Shown here piece after piece: positions 46,402-53,987 of a stretch of 61,229 bases of DNA. Numbering within the stretch: the stretch's first letter is position 1; every line of letters begins with the position of its first letter. The position numbers and the translations under genes are program-made. Under the pieces are notes generated by a model. The model was not told the DNA's origin, did not search any database, and saw only the letters and a list, made by a program, of their open reading frames with translations. The DNA is taken from contig JAHENH010000082.1 in the NCBI GenBank assembly GCA_018609935.1, positions 1 to 61,229 of the forward strand, read 5' to 3'. Source of the DNA: Halobacteriales archaeon (lineage in GTDB: Archaea; Halobacteriota; Halobacteria; Halorutilales; JAHENH01).

Positions 46402-47280
46402 TCATTGATTACTAGCTTTATCTTCTATATAATCAACAAACTCCGAAGATATATCTATACCTGTAGTTTCTTCTAATGCCTTAAATTCAAGCGAATGATT
46501 TACTTCTACTACTGTATATTTTCCCCCTATTTCTATTATATCAACTCCAACAAACCCTCCTCCAACAGCTTCAGCTGCTTTTATTGATATTTCTCTAATT
46601 TTTTCGTTTATTTCACATTCCCTAGTTTCAGCTCCTCTAGCTACATTTGTAACCCAATGCTTGTTTTCTCTATACATCGCTGCTAAAGCTTTATCTTCCG
46701 TAACAGCTACTCGTATATCTCTACCAGGTTTTTCAACATACTCCTGAAGATAGAAGACTGAATGCTCATAGTGTCCAAGCTGTTCTTTATGTTCAAATAC
46801 TGCTTCAGCTGCTTCTCTATCATTTGCTTTAGCTAGTAAACGAGCCCAAGAACCTACTAGTGGCTTAATAACTATAGGGTATCCAAGTTTTTCCGCAGTT
46901 TGAAGTGCTGATTTTTTTGTAAAAGCTACTTTAGTCTTAGGTGTCTGTATTCCTTTCTCCTCTAATGCTAGGGTGGTTTCAACTTTGTTACCACAAATAT
47001 TAGCTGTGCTATAACTATTAATAGCAGGTATTCCGTGTGATTCAAAGAAACGTACTGAATATATTCCTCTAGAATAACTTCCAGCTCTATTTACAACTAC
47101 ATCAAATGTTTCTATATCTAATCTTTCTGATTTTTCGTTTGAGAATACTTCTATCTCATCTGGAGATAAAGATATATCTCTAGTATCAATTTTTACTAAG
47201 TTATGGTTTCTATTACGGATTTCTTCTAATAACAGTTTTTCGTCTTTGCGTATTCTTGAATGTAGAAACCCTATCTTCAT
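46402..47280 (-). CDS. lysX: LysX-type LysW ligase (RimK family)
   Basis: This 292-residue ATP-grasp ligase has YPIVIKPLVGSWARLLAKAN (ATP site), FYLQEYVEKPGRDIRVAV, and FVGVDIIEIGGKYTVVEVNH with the metal Asn/Glu. It attaches alpha-aminoadipate or glutamate to the C-terminal Glu of LysW. The specificity between lysine (LysX) and arginine (ArgX) routes cannot be settled by eye. It lies 43 bp after lysW. Confidence 0.85.
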   Translation of the reverse strand: MKIGFLHSRIRKDEKLLLEEIRNRNHNLVKIDTRDISLSPDEIEVFSNEKSERLDIETFDVVVNRAGSYSRGIYSVRFFESHGIPAINSYSTANICGNKVETTLALEEKGIQTPKTKVAFTKKSALQTAEKLGYPIVIKPLVGSWARLLAKANDREAAEAVFEHKEQLGHYEHSVFYLQEYVEKPGRDIRVAVTEDKALAAMYRENKHWVTNVARGAETRECEINEKIREISIKAAEAVGGGFVGVDIIEIGGKYTVVEVNHSLEFKALEETTGIDISSEFVDYIEDKASNQ

Positions 47281-47323
47281 TTAGATTTTTTATCTCTTTT
47301 TAGCTCACGCCTACAAGTATTTT

Positions 47324-47488
47324 TTATTCTCCCCAGTCTTCCTCTATATCAGGAGCTTCATCTAGTTCTAACGGACCTGTTCCTACTACTTCAAGTTCTG
47401 CTCCACAACTTACACAATCAACTATTTCCCCTCGTTCAACCTCCCAGTCTATTTCGACCGTTGCTCCACAAATAGGACAATCTGTCAT
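47324..47488 (-). CDS. lysW: Amino-group carrier protein LysW
   Basis: This 54-residue protein, too short for many gene finders, reads TDCPICGATVEIDWEVERGE then CVSCGAEL and ends EEDWGE. The CPICG and CVSCG pairs bind zinc, and the C-terminal EDWGE tail with its final Glu is the amino-acid attachment site that defines LysW. The acidic rest is typical. It follows the Lrp-family gene by 10 bp and precedes lysX by 43 bp. Confidence 0.95.
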   Translation of the reverse strand: MTDCPICGATVEIDWEVERGEIVDCVSCGAELEVVGTGPLELDEAPDIEEDWGE

Positions 47489-47498
47489 TTTTTCACTT

Positions 47499-47906
47499 CT
47501 ATATTTTTTTATTTAATATAAGTTGAGTACTTATAGATTGAGTATGGTCTAGGTTACGGATTTTTGTTACTATTTTATTTAGTTCTTGAGTGTTTCGAGT
47601 GTCAGTAGCAGCTATTATGTCTTTTTTCCCTCCTACTTCCCAGACAAAATCTATTTGGTTCCAATTAGAAATTTTTTCGCTTATTTCAGGTATCTTCGAT
47701 TCTGGATTTATCTCTAGTTTTACCATGGATTTTATTCTTTCCGTGTCTGTAGAAAGAGTAAAATTTATGACCCCATCTTTCAACATTTTCTCTACTCTAT
47801 TCCTAACAGTTCCTTCACTTGTTCCTATTTCTTCAGCTATTTCGGTATATGGTTTTCTTGCATTTTGTTTTAGTGAGTTAATTATTTCTGCGTCAGTTTC
47901 ATCCAT
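47499..47906 (-). CDS. Lrp/AsnC-family regulator (LysM-like)
   Basis: This 135-residue protein has an N-terminal winged helix (INSLKQNARKPYTEIAEEIG, then TSEGTVRNRVEKMLKDGV) and a C-terminal RAM ligand-binding domain. It is 10 bp before lysW, so it is probably in the same transcript and may control the operon in response to lysine, like LysM of Sulfolobus. Its target site would be in the AT-rich region near 47907-48000, but no palindrome is obvious there. Confidence 0.85.
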   Translation of the reverse strand: MDETDAEIINSLKQNARKPYTEIAEEIGTSEGTVRNRVEKMLKDGVINFTLSTDTERIKSMVKLEINPESKIPEISEKISNWNQIDFVWEVGGKKDIIAATDTRNTQELNKIVTKIRNLDHTQSISTQLILNKKI

Positions 47907-48142
47907 TATTTATTGTTTTTACTAATGGTTACTTAGAATATTAACAATATTAACTTTACGAAAAATAAGTTTTTATCTACGAATTTCTATATATAATAAA
48001 ACTTATTTATCGGGACTAAAACACAGAAAATGAATTATATAGTTCATAAAGATTGATATATTTCAAAAAGAAATAAAAAAAACATATTTCCCTACGAATT
48101 TCGAAAGAACAGAATATTATTCCTTGGATCCGTTTAATAAAT

Positions 48143-49420
48143 GTGGATTGGACAGAAAAATATCGGCCGAAATCTCTCTCAGAAGTCAGGGGAAACAATA
48201 AATCAGTAGAAAACCTAAAAAAATGGGCAGAAAACTGGGAAAAAAACAAAAAACCTGCATTAATACATGGAAGGCCAGGAATAGGGAAGACAAGTTCACT
48301 TTATGCCCTCGCAAATGACAAAGAATGGGATATAGTAGAGCTAAACGCAAGTGATAAAAGAACATCTAAATCAATTAAAGAAATAACAGAAGCATCTAAA
48401 TCTACTGCATTGACAGGAAAAAAAAGATTGATAATACTCGATGAAGCCGATAATCTACATGGTAATGCTGACAGAGGAGGGGCAAAAGCAGTATCAGATC
48501 TATTAAAAAAGTCAGAACAACCTATAGCTTTAATAGCGAATCAGCCTCATGAAATACCCAGAGGTATAAGAAATAAATGTGAAGAGATAAAATTCAGAAA
48601 TGTAGGAAAACGATCAATAATACCTGTTCTACGTGACATAATAGAAAATGAAAATATAGAAATAAAAAAAGAAACTCTCGAAGAGATAGCTGAAAGGAAC
48701 TCAGGAGATCTTAGAAGTGCAATAAAAGACCTACAAGCTATACTGAGTGGAAGTAGTATAGAAGATCATACCATCACAACATCTCAAAGAGACAGAGAAG
48801 AAGATATATTTAATTTTTTAAATACAATTCTAAAAAATGATTTTGACCTAGAAAATGTATTAAGAAAATCCAGAGAACTAGATAAAAGCCCTAAAGAACT
48901 ATTCAAATGGATAGATGAAAATATATCAAAAGTATATTCACAAGAGGAGTTAGAAGAAGCATACAGTCTTTTATCACGTGCTTCAATATATCTTAACAGA
49001 ACCCAAGAAACACAGGACTATTCTTTTTGGAGATATGCCGGAGCTATGTTGATAGGTGTAGGAACAGCAAAAAAAGAATCAAAAGGAGGATGGACCCGTT
49101 ATTCACCACCAAGATGGGAGAGTAAAAGTAAAACTAAAGCAGAGAGAAAAATAGCAAAAAAAGAAATAACAAGTATAGATTCAACTAGAGAGCTTCTACC
49201 CTATATAGAGTTAATACTTGAAGAAGGTCAAACGATAAACCATATTTCCTGGTTAGGTCTTTCAACAGAGGAAATAAAAGAACTTACAGGATGGAACGAA
49301 GAAAAAATAGAAGAAAAGACAACTAAAAACAAATCTGAAAAAACCAAAAAAGAAAAGAAAACTCAAGAAAAAGGAAAAGAAGAAGACAAAGGAGGGCAGA
49401 GTAGTCTTTCCCAATTCTAA
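48143..49420 (+). CDS. rfcL: Replication factor C large subunit
   Basis: This 425-residue AAA+ clamp-loader subunit has WTEKYRPKSLSEVRGN, Walker A HGRPGIGKTSS, Walker B LIILDEADNLHG and a long collar domain. The last residues include QSSLSQF, a PIP-box that binds PCNA. The start codon is GTG at 48143: an ATG two bases earlier is in the wrong frame. The C-terminal 60 residues are a lysine/glutamate-rich linker. The gene is alone on the plus strand. Confidence 0.93.
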   Translation: MDWTEKYRPKSLSEVRGNNKSVENLKKWAENWEKNKKPALIHGRPGIGKTSSLYALANDKEWDIVELNASDKRTSKSIKEITEASKSTALTGKKRLIILDEADNLHGNADRGGAKAVSDLLKKSEQPIALIANQPHEIPRGIRNKCEEIKFRNVGKRSIIPVLRDIIENENIEIKKETLEEIAERNSGDLRSAIKDLQAILSGSSIEDHTITTSQRDREEDIFNFLNTILKNDFDLENVLRKSRELDKSPKELFKWIDENISKVYSQEELEEAYSLLSRASIYLNRTQETQDYSFWRYAGAMLIGVGTAKKESKGGWTRYSPPRWESKSKTKAERKIAKKEITSIDSTRELLPYIELILEEGQTINHISWLGLSTEEIKELTGWNEEKIEEKTTKNKSEKTKKEKKTQEKGKEEDKGGQSSLSQF

Positions 49421-49433
49421 TACTTACTATATG

Positions 49434-49455
49434 TTATATTATATTATATTATATA
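49434..49455. repeat. Short TTATA tandem repeat
   Basis: Four consecutive TTATA units followed by TA lie between the rfcL stop and the convergent sdhA stop. It probably forms simple AT-rich DNA rather than a terminator. Confidence 0.7.
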
Positions 49456-49489
49456 AAATATAGAGTATATTTCTAGGTCTAAGAGAAAC

Positions 49490-51169
49490 TCAATAGCTCC
49501 TTTCTTTTGGTTCATATCCAGACATAGATACTTCTTTATATTCTACTATAGGTTTATTATCCTCTCTGTATACAAGAGTATGTTTTAGCCAGTTTTCGTC
49601 ATCTCTTTCTTTATAGTCATGTCTCCAATGAGCTCCTCTAGACTCTTTTCTCTCAAAGGCCCCTTTAACTATAACTTCTGCTACATCTATTATTGATCTA
49701 AGCTCTAATGTATGTTGTAGATCTGTATTAAATGTAGAAGAGGAGTCATGTACTGTTACATCCTTATATTTATCTTTTGCTTCATTTATTTTTTCCATGG
49801 CTTTCTTTAGTCCTTCCTCTTTTCTAAATACACCAACATGTTCCCCCATTACTTTCTGAACTTCCTCCCTAAGATCGGATTGATGTGTGCCTACGCCACT
49901 TCTATCCAGAAGTTTTTCTATCTTTTCTCTTTCTTCATTTGTTGCTTTTTCTACTGCTTTTTCAGATATATTTTGAAGATTTTTAGCTGCATGTTCTCCA
50001 GCTCTTTTTCCAAATACAGCTAACTCCAATAAAGCATTACCTCCAAGACGATTTGCTCCGTGTACTGAAACACATGCACATTCTCCTGCTGCATAAAACC
50101 CTGGAAGTTCAGTAGCCCCATTAGGATCTGTAGAAATACCCCCCATTATATAGTGTTGCCCAGGCTTTACAGGTATTGGTTCTACTACGGGATCAACATC
50201 TTCAAAGTCTTCTGCTAATTCTTTTATTTGGGCTAATCTTTCCTCTATTTTTTCTCTACCAAGATGAGTTATGTCTAGATGTACTGTTTCATCTTCAAAT
50301 CCTCTCCCCTCCCTAACTTCTATAAGTTCCGCCCTTGATACTACATCTCTGGAAGCCAGTTCACCAGTGTGTGTAGCATACCCACGTTCATATAGAAAAC
50401 GTTCTCCTTTATTATTATAAAGAATACCTCCTTCACCCCTACATCCTTCAGTTATCAATATTCCAGTACTTGGAAGTGTTGTAGGATGGAATTGAACAAA
50501 CTCCATATCCTCAAGTGGAACCCCCGCTCTATATGCCATACTCATACCATCACCAGTACACGAGACAGCATTTGTTGTATGATCATATACTTCTCCAACC
50601 CCTCCTGTAGCGAAAATAGTAGCACCTCCAACAAAACCTTCTACTTCACCGGTTTGAAGATCTATAGCTACCACTCCATGAGCTTTACCATTTTTTCTAA
50701 CTAGTTTTGTAACAAACCATTCATCATATACCTCCACACCCCGTTTCAGAGACTGCTCAAATAAAGTATGTAAGAACATATGTCCAGTCTTATCACTAGC
50801 ATAAGTAGTCCTATTAACATCATGTCCACCAAAAGCCCTCTGAGCTACTGTCCCTTCTTCTTCTCTTGAAAATGCCATCCCCATGTTTTCTAGAGCAATC
50901 ACTTCATCAGGAGCTTCTTCCGCCATCGCCTCTATAGCCTCCTGATCTCCAATATAATCACTACCTTTTATTGTATCATACGCATGGTCCTCAATACTAT
51001 CTTCCTCAGAAAGTGCTGCATTTATCCCTCCTTCGGCAGCTCCAGTATGAGATCTTACTGGATGTAATTTTGATATAACACCTACATCTGCACCGGCTTC
51101 ATGTGCAGCTATTGCTGCCCTTAAACCTGCACCTCCACCTCCTACCACAAGTACTTCATGTTTTCTCAT
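49490..51169 (-). CDS. sdhA: Succinate dehydrogenase flavoprotein subunit
   Basis: This 559-residue subunit has the FAD motif VLVVGGGGAGLRAAIAAHEA and the flavin-attaching His in VRSHTGAAEGGINAAL. The active-site Arg/His region is visible in MEFVQFHPTTLP and VHGANRLGGNALLELAVFGK. It oxidises succinate at the membrane complex. It has a 174-bp gap after sdhB, so it may have an additional promoter. It is the last gene of the sdhC-D-B-A unit. Confidence 0.96.
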   Translation of the reverse strand: MRKHEVLVVGGGGAGLRAAIAAHEAGADVGVISKLHPVRSHTGAAEGGINAALSEEDSIEDHAYDTIKGSDYIGDQEAIEAMAEEAPDEVIALENMGMAFSREEEGTVAQRAFGGHDVNRTTYASDKTGHMFLHTLFEQSLKRGVEVYDEWFVTKLVRKNGKAHGVVAIDLQTGEVEGFVGGATIFATGGVGEVYDHTTNAVSCTGDGMSMAYRAGVPLEDMEFVQFHPTTLPSTGILITEGCRGEGGILYNNKGERFLYERGYATHTGELASRDVVSRAELIEVREGRGFEDETVHLDITHLGREKIEERLAQIKELAEDFEDVDPVVEPIPVKPGQHYIMGGISTDPNGATELPGFYAAGECACVSVHGANRLGGNALLELAVFGKRAGEHAAKNLQNISEKAVEKATNEEREKIEKLLDRSGVGTHQSDLREEVQKVMGEHVGVFRKEEGLKKAMEKINEAKDKYKDVTVHDSSSTFNTDLQHTLELRSIIDVAEVIVKGAFERKESRGAHWRHDYKERDDENWLKHTLVYREDNKPIVEYKEVSMSGYEPKERSY

Positions 51170-51343
51170 AAAAACTGGTTGGATGTCTTAAACTTAAGGC
51201 GTTCTGATTATCTTTCAAAAATTATAACCTTAAGTAATGTTAATAGCTGTAAAGAACTCCATCTTATGTGGAGTATATAATTTAGATAACTATTGAATAA
51301 TTTATTAGTATATTTTAGTTATATCAAACTTTTAATTTTATAG

Positions 51344-52138
51344 TTACTTTCTCCAGAAGGCTAGTTTCCTCTTAGCAATATCTTTTGACATTTCCTTTAT
51401 TGCTTTTGTAGGAGATATACCTTTTGGACATACTTCTGTACAGTTAAACTGTGAATGACATCTCCATAACCCATGTGGGGTGTCTAATAACTCAAGTCGT
51501 TGCTTTGTTTTTCCTCCTCCTTCTCTTTCATCTTTATAAAATCTATATGCTTTAGCTAATGCCGCTGGACCTGGATATTCTCCGTCAGATTTTGCTGGAG
51601 TACATGATGATGTACATGCTCCACACCATATACAGTCTAAGACTGTATCTATATTTTTTCTGTTTTCTGGTGTTTGTAAATATTCCCTACCTCCTTCTGG
51701 TTTATCTGTTGGATCAAACCAAGGCTCTACAGACTCCATTCTATCATAGAATCCTTCCATTTCAACTACAAGGTCTCTTATAACCTCAAATCCTGGTAGA
51801 GGTTCTATCTGTATAGGTTGATCTAGATTTTTTATCTGTGTATTACAAGCTAGTCTCTGATTACCATTTATATATAATGCATCGCTCCCACATCTTGCCA
51901 TTCTACACGAATGGCGTACTGTTAAAGTAGGATCCTGTTCGTTTCTTACCTGTATTAATGCATCTAATACAGTCATTCCTTCTTCTCTTTGAACCTCATA
52001 TGTTTCAAAATGCGGTTCATCATCTTCTTCAGGTATATATCTAAATATATTTAGTTCAATATTAGTAGATTCTACCTCATCTTTCTCTCTTTTTTCTCCT
52101 TTATCCCATTCAATTTCAGATTGTTTTTCTACAGCCAT
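51344..52138 (-). CDS. sdhB: Succinate dehydrogenase iron-sulfur subunit
   Basis: This 264-residue protein carries a [2Fe-2S] site CRMARCGSDALYINGN with Asp at the third ligand (as in E. coli SdhB), a [4Fe-4S] motif CIWCGACTSSC, and CHSQFNCTEVCPKG for the [3Fe-4S]/[4Fe-4S] end. It passes electrons from SdhA to quinone. It starts 2 bp after sdhD. Confidence 0.96.
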   Translation of the reverse strand: MAVEKQSEIEWDKGEKREKDEVESTNIELNIFRYIPEEDDEPHFETYEVQREEGMTVLDALIQVRNEQDPTLTVRHSCRMARCGSDALYINGNQRLACNTQIKNLDQPIQIEPLPGFEVIRDLVVEMEGFYDRMESVEPWFDPTDKPEGGREYLQTPENRKNIDTVLDCIWCGACTSSCTPAKSDGEYPGPAALAKAYRFYKDEREGGGKTKQRLELLDTPHGLWRCHSQFNCTEVCPKGISPTKAIKEMSKDIAKRKLAFWRK

Positions 52139-52140
52139 TG

Positions 52141-52554
52141 TTATACCATCCCTGTGAAAGCATAAAAGATTAAAATACCTTGTATAAAAAGAGCTACACT
52201 AAAAACTACAAAAAAATATTTTAAAGCTTTCTGTGTTTTATGGCTAAATCCTTGCTCTAATAATACACCATAAAGCCCATACATACCATGATATATCGAA
52301 AAGCCAAGGAGTAAGATAGCTATGGACTGATATAATATAGCAGGTATATCTAAAGTAGTAGATAAAGTTATACCTAAAAAGTCTCTATTTGCTTCTATTA
52401 TACCCTGAGACATTCTTTCTACAGTATTAGAAGCATCTATTTTGTTGGCCCCTACTAAGAAATGCTCAATACCAAAATGAAGCCCTAAAAGAATCACTAG
52501 GCCTACACCTGTAACTCTCTGTAGTAACCATGCATTACTTGATTTTAAGCTCAT
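52141..52554 (-). CDS. sdhD: Succinate dehydrogenase membrane subunit D
   Basis: This 137-residue anchor has three transmembrane segments (about 11-32, 71-90, 108-133). LLGLHFGIEHFLV gives heme- or quinone-binding His candidates and IYHGMYGLYG another. It overlaps sdhC by 4 bp and precedes sdhB by 2 bp. The assignment rests mainly on operon position. Confidence 0.85.
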   Translation of the reverse strand: MSLKSSNAWLLQRVTGVGLVILLGLHFGIEHFLVGANKIDASNTVERMSQGIIEANRDFLGITLSTTLDIPAILYQSIAILLLGFSIYHGMYGLYGVLLEQGFSHKTQKALKYFFVVFSVALFIQGILIFYAFTGMV

Positions 52555-52946
52555 AGTAGAAAGAAAGGCACCCCTATTATAACTATAGCAAAACTTAAAG
52601 CTACACTAAGATAGAAAAGCTGTTCTTGTGTGTCCAGCGCTATAGACATATCGAAAAGAACCACACGTAATCCATTAAGAGCATGAAATACAAATGCTGC
52701 AAACAACCCTACCTCAAGAACACGAACTATCGGTTGAGTCTCTAACAAATGTATTACTGAAGTAAATGTTTCATGCCCTATCCAGAAAGCAGTCCCCAAT
52801 ACAGCCAGATGTAAAATCAAATATAAAGAAAGTACAATACCCGTAAATCTATGTAGATAAAAACCTACTGAACCTGGTAGCTGCTTTTTCCATCTTCCAA
52901 CATCTTCAACACGCCCCCTATCATAGCCCTCTGTACCCCCACTCAT
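52551..52946 (-). CDS. sdhC: Succinate dehydrogenase cytochrome b subunit C
   Basis: This 131-residue anchor has the family start GSVGFYLHRFTGIVLSLYLI, a heme His in LHLAVLG, and FHALNGLRVVL, plus three membrane segments. It overlaps the upstream 105-residue gene by 4 bp and sdhD by 4 bp. Confidence 0.92.
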   Translation of the reverse strand: MSGGTEGYDRGRVEDVGRWKKQLPGSVGFYLHRFTGIVLSLYLILHLAVLGTAFWIGHETFTSVIHLLETQPIVRVLEVGLFAAFVFHALNGLRVVLFDMSIALDTQEQLFYLSVALSFAIVIIGVPFFLL

Positions 52947-53260
52947 CCCACTTTCACCCTAGATTCCTCTATATCCTCCTCAAGTTCTTCCACTCTATTT
53001 CGCAATATTTCTTTCAAATAAGCTTCAACCTCCATATCCTCTGGCACCTCTAAAGGCCTATATTTTATTCCATTTTTCTCTTCTATATTTTTGTGTTTTT
53101 TGGAATAAATTGTAGATTCAACCACCCTATTCATCCAATCCCGTATATCTAGGCGCCATATATCTTTTTTATCAGTAAAATAAACACCTGCCAAATAGTT
53201 ATCAACACTCTGACGCTCTAAAGGTTTATCAATTCCAGGTAGGTCCTCCTCTTTAACCAT
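52943..53260 (-). CDS. Unknown 105-aa protein heading the sdh operon
   Basis: I do not recognise this protein. It is soluble, mixed-charge, with VDNYLAGVYFTDKKDIWRLD and IRDWMNRVVESTIYSKK, then an acidic predicted coiled coil (EILRNRVEELEEDIEESRVK). It overlaps sdhC by 4 bp (ATGA), so it is translationally coupled to the complex. It could be an assembly factor in the position where SdhE-type flavinylation factors occur in bacteria, but no SdhE RGxxE motif is visible. Confidence 0.7.
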   Translation of the reverse strand: MVKEEDLPGIDKPLERQSVDNYLAGVYFTDKKDIWRLDIRDWMNRVVESTIYSKKHKNIEEKNGIKYRPLEVPEDMEVEAYLKEILRNRVEELEEDIEESRVKVG

Positions 53261-53417
53261 ACTGAAAATTTAGCAGGAAAGAATATTAAGGTGACGAAGG
53301 AAAACCCAAACTCCAATCAACTATACTTATAGTATATAGATATCCTAAACATCAACTTCACAAAAAAGATCTTAAATCTTTGATTTTTACGTAAAACTAG
53401 GTATGCTATCCTTTATT

Positions 53418-53792
53418 TTATTTCCTTCTTTTTATAACGAAAAATAAAGAAACTATAAAGGCAGTTATTGTTAAAATAGGTGTAAATCCAGGTTGTTCAT
53501 TTTGATTATTTTGACTTAAATTTTGAGCTCTCTGCTCCAATTCGCCTAGTCTCTCTTCTAGTTTAGAATTGTTTTCCTCCAAGTTATTAATTACTTCTTG
53601 GTTTTGTTTTATTTCCTCTTCAAGGTCGTTTATCTGAGTATTCTTCTGCTGTATCTGTTGTTGTAGACGTTGTCTTAATTCACTATTATTTCCATCTGTA
53701 TCTTCCTGTGCAACACTTACTCCTGCTGAAGCCATTCCCATACCAAAGACAATACTAAAGATAAGAACTCCTAACCAGATCTTCCTAACCAT
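53418..53792 (-). CDS. Exported coiled-coil protein with PGF-CTERM-like anchor
   Basis: This 124-residue protein has a signal peptide (1-28, hydrophobic core LGVLIFSIVFGMGMASAGV), a Gln/Glu/Asn-rich coiled coil (about 38-95), and a C-terminal PGF (101-103), hydrophobic segment TPILTITAFIVSLFFV and RRK tail. This tripartite end matches PGF-CTERM proteins, processed by archaeosortase A and lipid-anchored in haloarchaea. The rest of the protein is just a coil, so it may be a short surface spacer or scaffold. Confidence 0.75.
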   Translation of the reverse strand: MVRKIWLGVLIFSIVFGMGMASAGVSVAQEDTDGNNSELRQRLQQQIQQKNTQINDLEEEIKQNQEVINNLEENNSKLEERLGELEQRAQNLSQNNQNEQPGFTPILTITAFIVSLFFVIKRRK

Positions 53793-53899
53793 ACTTTATA
53801 TATTTATATGTTTAATAATAAAGTTTCAGTAATCTTTGTCATACACTAGCCCTATATATACCATGTATAAACAACAAGATATAATTTTTTTATCTTTCA

Positions 53900-53955
53900 T
53901 ATGGTGAACCGGCTTGAAGTCAAGCCCCGAGACACTTGACTCACTCATCTGTAGA
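53900..53955 (-). mobile_element. Possible IS200/IS605 right-end relic
   Basis: The plus strand has GTGAACCGGCTTGAAGTCAA followed by GCCCCGAGACACTTGACTC. The pairing of GGCTTGA with TCAAGCC and the preceding GGTTCACC is the layout of haloarchaeal IS1341-type ends. No coding remnant is attached. It is 40 bp before the aconitase start. Confidence 0.45.
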
Positions 53956-53987
53956 TATAACGGAATATTGAAGAGTTAACCCATTAT

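Noticed and set aside
49434..49455. TTATA repeat as a CRISPR-like or origin repeat
   Set aside because: Units are 5 bp with no spacers and no origin-binding or Orc1/Cdc6 context next to it.
52943..53260. SdhE flavinylation factor
   Set aside because: The protein lacks the RGxxE motif and has a different length and charge pattern.
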